Part shown: piece by piece, positions 14,941-21,955 of the stretch
How positions within the stretch are numbered: the stretch's first letter is position 1
How the letters are laid out: every line of letters starts with the position of its first letter
DNA from: S34-282 sp034422075
GTDB taxonomy: Bacteria > Chloroflexota > Dehalococcoidia > Lucifugimonadales > Australimonadaceae
NCBI GenBank assembly: GCA_034422075.1
Contig: DAOUJX010000008.1
Location: forward strand, 1 to 27,424
Length of the DNA: 27,424 bases
Direction: 5' to 3'
Program-made: the position numbers and the translations under genes
Notes under the pieces: generated by a model
What the model saw: only the letters and a program-made list of their open reading frames with translations
Databases searched by the model: none
Told to the model about the DNA's origin: nothing

Positions 14941-15738
14941 ATGGACCTAATGCTTCAAGGCAAGCGCGCGGTCGTCACCGGAGGCAGCCGCGGAATCGGC
15001 AAGGCGGTGGCACTCGAATTGGCGAGGGAGGGCTGCAGCGTCGTCATCTGCGCCCGCACCGAAGGCCCGCTCACCAGCGCCGCAGAAGAGATAGCCGCCG
15101 CAACCGGCCGGAGCATCATCCCCGTCACTGCCGATACGGGGAATGCCGATGACATCTCACGCGTCATCGACACGGCGGCGCGCGAATTGGGTGGCGTCGA
15201 CATCCTCGTCAACAATGCCGCGCAGGTAGGCGGCGGAGGCCGCAACGACACGCTCCTGAGCGGCGACGAGTCGCTCTACCAAGACGACTTCAACACCAAG
15301 ATGCTCGGCTACGTGCGCATGGCAAGACGGGCGGCGCACCACATGGTCGAGCAGGGATGGGGGCGCATCATCCAGGTCAGCGGCCTTGCTACGCGCAGCG
15401 CCGGAGGCGTCAGCGGCGGCATGCGAAACGCTGCCGTCACCAACATGAGCAGCGTCCTCGCCAATGAGCTAGGCCCTCACGGCATTACCGTCAACACGGT
15501 GCAGCCCGGCGCCGTCGACAGTGAGATGCTGCCCGAGCGCCTCCAGGCGATGGCCGCGCGTCAGGGCATACCCGCAGAGCAGATGCGTGAGCAGATCGCG
15601 CAGTCCAGTGCCGTCAAGCGCATCATCACCCCGGAAGAGATCGCCAAGGTCGTCGCCTTCCTCGCCTCGCCACTCTCCGTGTCAATCACCGGCGAGTCGA
15701 TTGGCGTAGGCGGCGGTACGCGGCAGGTGACCTACTAG
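14941..15738 (+). CDS. Atypical short-chain dehydrogenase lacking the YxxxK pair
   Basis: Rossmann-fold SDR of 265 residues. Coenzyme binding is intact: TGGSRGIG (13-20), a NNAA motif (91-94) and an Asp at the end of the second strand region. The active-site Ser is present (Ser147 in 'QVSGLA'), but the helix that normally carries Tyr-x3-Lys reads 'SGGMRNAAV', placing Gly159 and Asn163 where Tyr and Lys belong. 'S-G-x-R-N-A-A' is a pattern I associate with a recurrent SDR subgroup, so this is not simple decay. The C-terminal 'ITGESIGVGGGTRQVTY' is family-like. It ends on a stop codon that overlaps that of the convergent hydrolase. Function unknown; possibly a different chemistry or a non-catalytic role. 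Confidence 0.85.
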   Translation: MDLMLQGKRAVVTGGSRGIGKAVALELAREGCSVVICARTEGPLTSAAEEIAAATGRSIIPVTADTGNADDISRVIDTAARELGGVDILVNNAAQVGGGGRNDTLLSGDESLYQDDFNTKMLGYVRMARRAAHHMVEQGWGRIIQVSGLATRSAGGVSGGMRNAAVTNMSSVLANELGPHGITVNTVQPGAVDSEMLPERLQAMAARQGIPAEQMREQIAQSSAVKRIITPEEIAKVVAFLASPLSVSITGESIGVGGGTRQVTY

Positions 15739-16601
15739 GGCGACCCGGCCCACGTGTCGCCGGAGCCGGGGTCGAACTCAGGCCAGCCGCCAGCCTCGAC
15801 CTGCGCCAGGAAGTCGTCCACCACTGCATTGAACCAACCAGGCCGCTCGATGTTCACTGCGTGGCCCGTCTGCGGAAACACCACCAGCCCGCACCGCGGT
15901 ATTGCACGCTTCAGAAACACCGACGGCTCCAGGCATGGATCGTCCTCATCCCCGACGATGACCAGCGTCGGGGCGCTCATCTCCCTGAACGCTGCCTCCA
16001 ACGAGGGCAGGGGGGGCCGCCGTCCCTGAAATCCGCGTAGCGTGTTCGCCGACCCCTTCGCCGAATGGGCCATCAGCAGGGCCGTGAACCGTTGCCAACC
16101 CTCAGGGTCCCGCTGCAAGAAGCGCGAGCGCGTCGTCCCGCTTGCATACGCGCGCAGCGCCTCCATTCCATGCGCCTCGAGCTGCTCTGCACGCCGGGCG
16201 GCGTCCTCGCGGAACGCCGGCACGCCAGTGCTGCCTGTGCCTGCTCCGGCGGCGACCAGGCCGGCGACCATCTCAGGATGCGCAAGTGCAAACCCCAGCG
16301 CCATGTGCGCCCCCATCGACAGCCCGACGACGTGCGCGCGTGCGATGCCCAAGTGGTCGAGCAGCCCTTTCAGGTTGGCAATCTGCCGGGGCTGCTCGTA
16401 CAGCGAGAGGTCGTCAGGCACATCGGATGGCGTATAGCCGACAGCGTTGTATGCAATCGTCCGGTAGCGCTTGCTGAAATGCGCGACCTGCGCCTCCCAT
16501 GACTCCATCGACCCCGCGAACTCGTGGGCGAACATGATCGGGAAGCCGTCCCCGGCCTCCTCGTAGGCAATCCGAACTCCGTCAACCTTTGCGTACGGCA
16601 T
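15735..16601 (-). CDS. Alpha/beta hydrolase
   Basis: Serine hydrolase fold, 288 residues, closest in style to 3-oxoadipate enol-lactonase, ester or haloperoxidase-like members. The nucleophile elbow is 'GLSMG' (93-97, Ser95), the acid lies in 'VIVGDEDDPC' and the catalytic His in 'PQTGHAVNIE'. The oxyanion segment is 'HEFAGS' rather than the common HGxxGS. The ATG at 16601 is chosen because a TAGAAT -10 ends seven bases upstream with ATGACG as -35; the in-frame ATG at 16610 lies inside the -10. It follows nrdB in the same direction but has its own promoter. Substrate unknown. Confidence 0.85.
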   Translation of the reverse strand: MPYAKVDGVRIAYEEAGDGFPIMFAHEFAGSMESWEAQVAHFSKRYRTIAYNAVGYTPSDVPDDLSLYEQPRQIANLKGLLDHLGIARAHVVGLSMGAHMALGFALAHPEMVAGLVAAGAGTGSTGVPAFREDAARRAEQLEAHGMEALRAYASGTTRSRFLQRDPEGWQRFTALLMAHSAKGSANTLRGFQGRRPPLPSLEAAFREMSAPTLVIVGDEDDPCLEPSVFLKRAIPRCGLVVFPQTGHAVNIERPGWFNAVVDDFLAQVEAGGWPEFDPGSGDTWAGSP

Positions 16602-16608
16602 GGCTGGC

Positions 16609-16637
16609 ATTCTAGCGCCCAACACGGCAGCCGTCAT
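16609..16637 (-). promoter_or_regulatory. Promoter of the alpha/beta hydrolase (leaderless type)
   Basis: Minus-strand ATGACG (16632-16637), a 17-base spacer, then TAGAAT (16609-16614). The start codon follows after seven bases, so mRNA and coding region begin almost together. This is the third gene in the window with this geometry. Confidence 0.55.
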
Positions 16638-16690
16638 GGAGAGCCCGCCTAGCCCCGGTTCTCCTGACAGAAGAGGGTAAGAGCGCCTGC

Positions 16691-17686
16691 CTAGAACTCC
16701 TCGTCGAAGGTGACGTTGCCGCCAACGCCCACCTGGTACGACGCGACCTTGCGCTCGAAGAAGTTGGACAGCTCCTGCACGTCCTGCAGGTCCATGAAGG
16801 TGAAGGGGTTGCGGGCGCCGAAGCGTGCGGGCAAGCCAAGGTTGCCCAACCGCTGGTCCGCGACGTACTCCAAGTACTGGCGCATGTCTTGCAGCGACAG
16901 CCCCGCCACGCCCTCCGACAGGAGGTCTTGGGCAAACTGGTACTCGCAGTCTACCGCCTCCTCCATCATCTCCACGATGTTCGCTCGTAGCTCTGCGTCG
17001 AAGAGGTGGGGGTACTCGCTCCTGATGGTGCCGATGACCTCGAGTGCAAAGTTCATGTGCGCCGACTCGTCGCGGAACACCCAGTTCGTCCCCGACGCCA
17101 AACCGTTCAGTAGGCCGCGTGAGCGCATGTAGTAGACGTAGGCGAACGCCGCAAAGAAGAACAGCCCCTCGATGCACGTACCGAAGCAGATGAGGTTCAG
17201 CAGGAACTGCTTGCGCTGCCGGTCGTCATCGATGGAGTGCAGCTCGTATATCGACTGCATCCACTTGAGCGAGAAGTCGGCCTTGCGCCGGATGGACGGG
17301 ATGGTGCTGATGGCCTGAAAGGCCTCGTAGCGCTCCTCCACGTTCGGGATGTAGGTGTCCAGCAGCGTCAGGTAGAACTGGACGTGGACAGCCTCTTCGA
17401 ACAGCTGCCGCGACAGGTACAGCCGTGCCTCGGGCGAGTTGATGTGCTGGTACAGGTTCAGCACCAGGTTGTTCGCCACGATAGAGTCGCCGGTGGCGAA
17501 GAAGGCCACCAGCCGGTTCACCAAGTGCCGCTCGGCCGAAGTCATGCGCCCCAGGTCCGGTAGGTCGCTGTGGAAGTCCACCTCATCCACCGTCCAGGTG
17601 TTGCGTATGCCGTTCTTGTACATCTCGTAGAAGCCGGGATAGCGCATTGGGCGCAACGTCAGATTGAGGCCGGGATCAAGAATCAT
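16691..17686 (-). CDS. nrdB: Ribonucleotide reductase class I, small (beta) subunit
   Basis: Diiron subunit that generates the radical used by NrdA to make deoxyribonucleotides. At 331 residues it is a normal R2. Metal ligands read as Asp67 ('ATGDSI'), Glu98 and His101 ('EAVH'), Glu173 ('CIEGLFF'), and Glu207 and His210 ('RDESAH'). Tyr105 is seven residues after Glu98, the place of the radical tyrosine (E. coli Tyr122), so this is a tyrosyl-radical type rather than the Phe-containing class Ic. The C-terminus 'NVTFDEEF' is the acidic tail that docks on NrdA. Last gene of nrdA-(coiled-coil)-nrdB; a 130-base gap with a long hairpin precedes it. GGAG lies ten bases before the ATG. Confidence 0.95.
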   Translation of the reverse strand: MILDPGLNLTLRPMRYPGFYEMYKNGIRNTWTVDEVDFHSDLPDLGRMTSAERHLVNRLVAFFATGDSIVANNLVLNLYQHINSPEARLYLSRQLFEEAVHVQFYLTLLDTYIPNVEERYEAFQAISTIPSIRRKADFSLKWMQSIYELHSIDDDRQRKQFLLNLICFGTCIEGLFFFAAFAYVYYMRSRGLLNGLASGTNWVFRDESAHMNFALEVIGTIRSEYPHLFDAELRANIVEMMEEAVDCEYQFAQDLLSEGVAGLSLQDMRQYLEYVADQRLGNLGLPARFGARNPFTFMDLQDVQELSNFFERKVASYQVGVGGNVTFDEEF

Positions 17687-17727
17687 CAGTGCATAGCTCC
17701 GAGTGGTTATGCGTAATCAACCGAAAG

Positions 17728-17759
17728 GCGAGTCTAGGGGATGCCCCCTCGTGACTCGC
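17728..17759 (-). other. Long hairpin in the leader between the coiled-coil gene and nrdB
   Basis: Arms GCGAGTC (17728-17734) and GACTCGC (17753-17759) enclose AGGGG-(4)-CCCCT, giving a 7-bp plus 5-bp interrupted stem in the nrd mRNA about 42 bases before the nrdB start. No T-run follows. Upstream on the same strand is an AAGGAGG followed by ATG codons, from which a very short reading frame could run through the hairpin. Possible attenuator, processing site or mRNA stabiliser. Confidence 0.45.
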
Positions 17760-17815
17760 AAGAGGCGGATGCCGCGCATGCATCGCCTCCTTCCACTTGT
17801 TTGGCTACTCTTTTC

Positions 17816-18202
17816 CTAGTTCGCCGACGCCGTCGGCCCCTCCAGCGCGATCGCCTTCAAGCGGCGCACCTCGTCCCGCAGGCGCAGCACCTCGTCCTGA
17901 AGGTCGCGGATGATGCGCTTTTGGATTTCGTCCTGCCCAACGAGGTATGGCGGCGTGGCGGCAAGCCCTAGCAAGTTCTCCAGTGGCTCCAGAACCGCGC
18001 GAGCCCATGCAACCGCGCGCTCGACCGTGTCCCTAGCCAGCTCCGGGGCATCCTGCTCCATCATCCGAAGTTGGCCGGCATGCACGGCCGCCGCGCGCTC
18101 CAGCGAAGGCTCCATCTGCTCCACAAGGTGCGCGAGCAACTCGCTGGCGTGCCTCACGCCTTCCAATAGTTCTGTTGGACTTATGCCTGGTTGTGTTGTC
18201 AC
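17816..18202 (-). CDS. Small helical coiled-coil protein between nrdA and nrdB
   Basis: A 128-residue protein I do not recognise. It is almost entirely alpha-helical: residues about 9-80 form amphipathic helices, followed by a Pro-containing turn ('TPPYLV') and a clear coiled coil at 91-119 with Ile/Leu/Val heptads and alternating Arg/Glu. The overall look recalls phasin or PhaE-like helical proteins, but that is weak. The start is taken as the GTG at 18202, 20 bases after the nrdA stop; longer readings would run back into nrdA. Codon use and position inside the RNR operon argue it is real. It could scaffold or regulate the reductase, or be unrelated. No signal peptide or membrane segment. 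Confidence 0.6.
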   Translation of the reverse strand: MTTQPGISPTELLEGVRHASELLAHLVEQMEPSLERAAAVHAGQLRMMEQDAPELARDTVERAVAWARAVLEPLENLLGLAATPPYLVGQDEIQKRIIRDLQDEVLRLRDEVRRLKAIALEGPTASAN

Positions 18203-18221
18203 CGTGTATGCCGTTCCGCGC

Positions 18222-20639
18222 CTACTGGCAGGCCTCGCAGTACTCCGGGTTCTCCAGCGAGCATGCCAGCGCCTCCTCGTCCGAAAGCTCGGCGCCAACC
18301 ATGGTGGCCACAACCGTGGCCGTCGTCGTCTGGTTGATACGCGTCGCGGGGCGCGAGCGCAGGTAGTAGGTCGTCTTCAGTCCTGCCTTCCACGCGTACA
18401 TGTACATCGACGAGAGCTTCCCAATGTTCGGGTCGGCGATGAACAGGTTGAGCGACTGGCTCTGGTCGATGTAGGGGCCACGCGCCGCCGCCATGTCGAT
18501 GAGCGCGCGCTGCGGCAACTCCCACGTCGTCCGGTACAGCTCCTGCAGGTCCGCCGGTATCTCAGCAATACCCTGCACCGAGCCCTCGGCGGCCTTGATG
18601 CGGTTACGCATCGTCTCGCTCCACAGCCCGCGCTCCTTCAGGTCGGCCACGAGGTAGCTGTTCACCTGTAGGAACTCGCCTGAAAGCGTCTCACGCTTGA
18701 ACAGGTTGGAGAGCTGCGGTTCGATGCATTCGTAGCAGCCGCATATGGATGCAATGGTCGCCGTCGGCGCAATCGCTACGGCTAACGAGTTGCGGAGCCC
18801 GTACCGTGCAATCCGCTCCTTGAGAGCCTCCCACCGTTCGGGTTGCGATGGTGCGATTCCCCACAGGTCGAACTGGAGGTCGCCGCGCGATGCACGCGTC
18901 TCGGCGTACGAAGCGTGCGGCCCCTTCTCCTCGGCTAGCTCGTTCGACGTCGTCAGCGCCCAGAAGTAGATCTCTTCCTGTATCCGGGCGCTGAGTGCGA
19001 TGGCCTCAGGCGAATCGAAGGGCAGCCGCATCTGGAAGAACACATCCTGCAGCCCCATCACGCCCAGCCCCACGGGACGCCAGCGCTCATTCGATGCGCG
19101 CGCCGCATCGGTCGGGTAGTAGTTGATGTCGATGACACGGTCGAGGTAGCGCACCGCCGTCCGCACCACGTGCCCCAGTCGCTCGAAGTCGAACGCGCCG
19201 TCTACAACGAAGTGGCCCAGGTTGAGCGAGCCTAGATTGCAGACTGCGGTCTCCGGCTGGCTCGTCACCTCCAGTATCTCCGTGCAGAGGTTGGAGAGGT
19301 GTATGACGTTCTGCGGCATGCCCGTCTGATTGGACTTCCTGTTGGCTGCGTCCTTGAAGGTCATCCAGCCGTTGCCGGTCTGCGCGAGTGTGCGCATCAT
19401 GCCGGCATACAACTCGCGCGCAGGCAGTTGCTTCACGTACTGCCCTTTCGCCTCTGCCTGCTCGTAAGCGCGCTCAAAATCCTCCCCATACAGGTCGACG
19501 AACTCTGGGACCGCCTTGGGGTCGAACAGCGACCACATGCCGTCTTGCTCGACGCGGTGCATGAACAGGTCGGGCACCCAGTTGGCAATGTTCAGGTTGT
19601 GGGCCCGCCGCGCTTCGTCGCCCGTGTTGTCCTTGAGCTCCAGGAACTCCTCGATGTCCGCGTGCCATGTCTCGAGATAGACACACGCGGCACCCTTCCG
19701 CCGCCCGCCCTGGTTCACCGCCGCGACAGATGAGTCCAGCGTCTTGAGCCAGGGGATGATGCCGTTCGATTGCCCGTTCGTCCCCCGGATAAGCGACCCG
19801 CGCGAGCGAACTCGCGAGTAGGAGATGCCTATGCCACCGGCGAACTTGGACAGCTTGGCCACGTCCGTATAGCGGTTGTAGATGGACTCCAGGTCATCCT
19901 CGGGCGAGTCGAGCAGGTAGCACGAAGACATCTGCTGGTGCTGCGTGCCCGAGTTGAAGAGGGTGGGGGACGACAGCATGTAGTCGAGGCTGGAGAGCAA
20001 ATGGTAGAGCTCAATTGCCTCTGGCGGCGTCTCCGCGAGTCCGCATGCGACGCGCAGGAAGAAGTACTGCGGCGTCTCGATCGAATGGCGGCTGTCCGGG
20101 TGTTTCAGCAGGTACCGGTCGTACACCGTCCGCAGTCCGAAGTACTCGAACAGCCTGCTCCGCTCCGGCTGAATCGAATCGTTTAGCTTGCGGTGGTTGT
20201 CCGCGACGAACTTCGCAACGCTGTCTGAGATCAGCCCCAACTCGCGGCCCATCCGAACGGACTGCGAGAAGGAGTGGATGTCCTGGTTCTCCACCTCCTT
20301 GTCGATGAAGGTGGCGAGCAGAGCGGCGGCCAGCTTCGAATACCCGGGTTCTTCCGCAATGAGGGAGGCCGCCGTCTGTATCGACAACTCGTCGAGCTCG
20401 CGAGTCGTCGCCCCGTCGTAGAGGCCGCTGATGGTGCGTGTGGCGATACGGAGTGGGTCGACGTGCTGAAGGTCGCCGACGTTCCGCTCGACCGCGCGCA
20501 CTATCTTCATCACGTCGGCGACCTCGAGGTCGCCGTTGCGCTTGCGCACGCGCATACCAGTCGGCGGAACCGCCACAACCGGCGCCTCCGGCACACCCTG
20601 GTCCACCTGCGGCTGGATGCGGTCTCCAGTCGTCGTCAT
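18222..20639 (-). CDS. nrdA: Ribonucleotide reductase class I, large (alpha) subunit
   Basis: Catalytic subunit reducing ribonucleoside diphosphates. 805 residues: an N-terminal ATP-cone (about 30-120, starting 'VRKRNGDLE') for dATP/ATP activity control, then the ten-stranded barrel. Active-site residues visible are Cys240 ('SSCYLL') and Cys467 ('AVCNLGS') as the redox pair, and Asn450-x-Cys452-x-Glu454 ('NLCTE') with the thiyl-radical cysteine. 'TTYYLRSRPA' carries the paired tyrosines of the radical path, and the C-terminal CEAC (801-804) is the shuttle to thioredoxin/glutaredoxin. The ATG at 20639 is preferred over a GTG at 20657 because GGGGAG lies five bases upstream. Promoter with NrdR-like boxes upstream. 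Confidence 0.96.
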   Translation of the reverse strand: MTTTGDRIQPQVDQGVPEAPVVAVPPTGMRVRKRNGDLEVADVMKIVRAVERNVGDLQHVDPLRIATRTISGLYDGATTRELDELSIQTAASLIAEEPGYSKLAAALLATFIDKEVENQDIHSFSQSVRMGRELGLISDSVAKFVADNHRKLNDSIQPERSRLFEYFGLRTVYDRYLLKHPDSRHSIETPQYFFLRVACGLAETPPEAIELYHLLSSLDYMLSSPTLFNSGTQHQQMSSCYLLDSPEDDLESIYNRYTDVAKLSKFAGGIGISYSRVRSRGSLIRGTNGQSNGIIPWLKTLDSSVAAVNQGGRRKGAACVYLETWHADIEEFLELKDNTGDEARRAHNLNIANWVPDLFMHRVEQDGMWSLFDPKAVPEFVDLYGEDFERAYEQAEAKGQYVKQLPARELYAGMMRTLAQTGNGWMTFKDAANRKSNQTGMPQNVIHLSNLCTEILEVTSQPETAVCNLGSLNLGHFVVDGAFDFERLGHVVRTAVRYLDRVIDINYYPTDAARASNERWRPVGLGVMGLQDVFFQMRLPFDSPEAIALSARIQEEIYFWALTTSNELAEEKGPHASYAETRASRGDLQFDLWGIAPSQPERWEALKERIARYGLRNSLAVAIAPTATIASICGCYECIEPQLSNLFKRETLSGEFLQVNSYLVADLKERGLWSETMRNRIKAAEGSVQGIAEIPADLQELYRTTWELPQRALIDMAAARGPYIDQSQSLNLFIADPNIGKLSSMYMYAWKAGLKTTYYLRSRPATRINQTTTATVVATMVGAELSDEEALACSLENPEYCEACQ

Positions 20640-20705
20640 CGTCACTCCCCTATCCACAGAGAAGCCTTCAGAAGGCCTTTGCTAGGAATTCCCAACGGGA
20701 GGCGA

Positions 20706-20734
20706 ATTGTGAATGCAAACGCGCATGGTGTCAA
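20706..20734 (-). promoter_or_regulatory. nrdA: nrdA promoter
   Basis: Minus strand: perfect -35 TTGACA (20729-20734), a 17-base spacer and -10 CACAAT (20706-20711, four of six consensus bases). Predicted start near 20699, giving a leader of about 60 bases before the ATG at 20639. Confidence 0.65.
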
Positions 20735-20780
20735 CAAGATATTGATTGAATATTGAAGCACATACCACTGGTTGTAGTAT
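20732..20780. promoter_or_regulatory. Tandem NrdR-box-like sites over the nrdA promoter
   Basis: Compared with the NrdR consensus ACACWATATMTWGTGT, 20732-20747 matches 11 of 16 positions, including 9 of 10 in the core (CAAGATATTG). 20765-20780 matches 10 of 16. Their starts are 33 bases apart, close to the three-turn spacing usual for paired NrdR boxes. The first overlaps the -35 element and the second lies just upstream, as expected for repression by the Zn/ATP-cone regulator NrdR. The nrdR gene is not in the window. Confidence 0.5.
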
Positions 20781-20989
20781 TCGTGCGCTACCCCGCTGTG
20801 TGAGCGGTGCGTGCCCCCAGCCGTGCCCCCATAGTCGGTTCCGCATAGGCGGGAGCCCACCACGCGGTGCGCTGCGATTCTCCGCTTGGCAAGGAAGAAC
20901 GGCGGCGAGCGTTCCTATTTCGCCCACCCCGAGATTCTCGAAGGGTGTACGGAGTGGGGTAGGGAAGGGGGAGAGCGGGCGTTGGGGGA
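20781..20989. other. Non-coding stretch between the MDR gene and the nrd promoter
   Basis: About 210 bases with no convincing gene. It contains a short direct repeat, GTGCCCCC at 20811-20818 and 20823-20830, and a small palindrome CGAGATTCTCG after the MDR stop codon. I find no intrinsic terminator with a T-run. Together with the promoter region the gene-free stretch is 20640-20989. Confidence 0.4.
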
Positions 20990-21955
20990 TTAGCCGATCG
21001 TCAGCACGACCTTGCCGCGCACTTCGCGGCTTTCCAGGTGGTGATGCGCCTCGGCAGCTTGCTCAAGCGGCCAAGTGCGCTCGACGGGCACGCTCAGGCG
21101 ACCGCTCGCGACCAGGCCAATGATGTTGTCTAGCGTCTCGCGGTCAACGCCGCCACTGCCGGCGCCGAGCACAGTCAAATTGCGGAACCACAACTCCGGC
21201 AGGGTCACGGTCGCCTGGCGTTGTCCGCTCGCAACGCCGTACACAACGACACGCCCGAAGGGCGCAAGCGCCTTCAGGCTCTGCAGGAACGTCTCGCCTC
21301 CGACGCCGTCAACCACCATCGGAACGCCGACCCCATCGGTGATGCGCATAACGGCTTCCACGAAGTCGTCCGTGGTGTAGTTGATGCCCTGGTCGATGCC
21401 GTACTGCTTCGCCCACTCGAGTTTCTCGTCTGACGACGCCGTTCCGATAACCTGCGCGCCGACGTATTTCGCGACCTGGACGTTGCCGATGCCGACGCCG
21501 CTCGCGCAGGCGTGTACCAGCACGGTCTCGTCCGCCTGCAACTGCCCGCGGTTGACGATGTTCTGCCAGGCCGTGGTGTAGACGCCCGCGATACCGGCCG
21601 CCTGCACGAAGTCCAGTTCGTCAGGGATCTTGTAGACCGAGGACTCAGGCGCGGCGGCGTACTCCGCGTAGGTGTGGGGGTAGGCGCGAACGAGCACGCG
21701 ATTGCCCGCGGCGACGCTCGAAACGTCGCTGCCAACACGCTCTACGACGCCTGCACACTCGTAGCCTAGGACAAGCGGCAACGCTTGGCCGTGCATGAGG
21801 GGAAAGGAGCCGCGGCGGCGGCCCACCTCGGCGAAGTTAACGCCGACAGCCGCAATCTCTACCAGCACGTCGCCTGGTCCCGGCTCCGGCTTGGGCACGT
21901 CGGCTAGGTGGAGCACCTCAGGCGGTCCGATTGCGTCAAAAACCATAGCCTTCAT
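20990..21955 (-). CDS. NADPH:quinone reductase-like MDR oxidoreductase
   Basis: Zinc-free medium-chain dehydrogenase/reductase of 321 residues. N-terminal GroES-like domain ('GPGDVLVEIAAVGVNF', 'GYECAGVVERVG'), then the Rossmann domain with 'ASGVGIGNVQVAKY' and 'VDGVGG'. The structural and catalytic zinc ligands of alcohol dehydrogenases are absent, so it reduces activated double bonds or quinones with NADPH. Its ATG overlaps the stop of the CFA-synthase-family gene (ATGA), so it is translationally coupled to it. Family members include enoyl reductases; in this setting reduction of a methylene-fatty-acyl intermediate is a reasonable hypothesis, not shown. Last gene of the lipid cassette. Confidence 0.85.
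   Translation of the reverse strand: MKAMVFDAIGPPEVLHLADVPKPEPGPGDVLVEIAAVGVNFAEVGRRRGSFPLMHGQALPLVLGYECAGVVERVGSDVSSVAAGNRVLVRAYPHTYAEYAAAPESSVYKIPDELDFVQAAGIAGVYTTAWQNIVNRGQLQADETVLVHACASGVGIGNVQVAKYVGAQVIGTASSDEKLEWAKQYGIDQGINYTTDDFVEAVMRITDGVGVPMVVDGVGGETFLQSLKALAPFGRVVVYGVASGQRQATVTLPELWFRNLTVLGAGSGGVDRETLDNIIGLVASGRLSVPVERTWPLEQAAEAHHHLESREVRGKVVLTIG

Noticed and set aside
17687..17815. A 35-codon frame starting after a strong AAGGAGG upstream of nrdB
   Set aside because: It overlaps the nrdB start, has no recognisable features, and passes through the hairpin; mentioned only as a possible leader peptide.
20811..20830. Direct repeat of GTGCCCCC as a possible repeat array
   Set aside because: Only two short copies with a 4-base gap; consistent with chance in a GC-rich gap.
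20880..20905. A CTTGGCAAG/CCTTGCCAAG stretch resembling a tRNA-Gly(GCC) anticodon loop, perhaps an integration-site scar
   Set aside because: The flanking bases do not form an anticodon stem, and no acceptor or T-arm is present, so there is no tRNA or clear attachment site.
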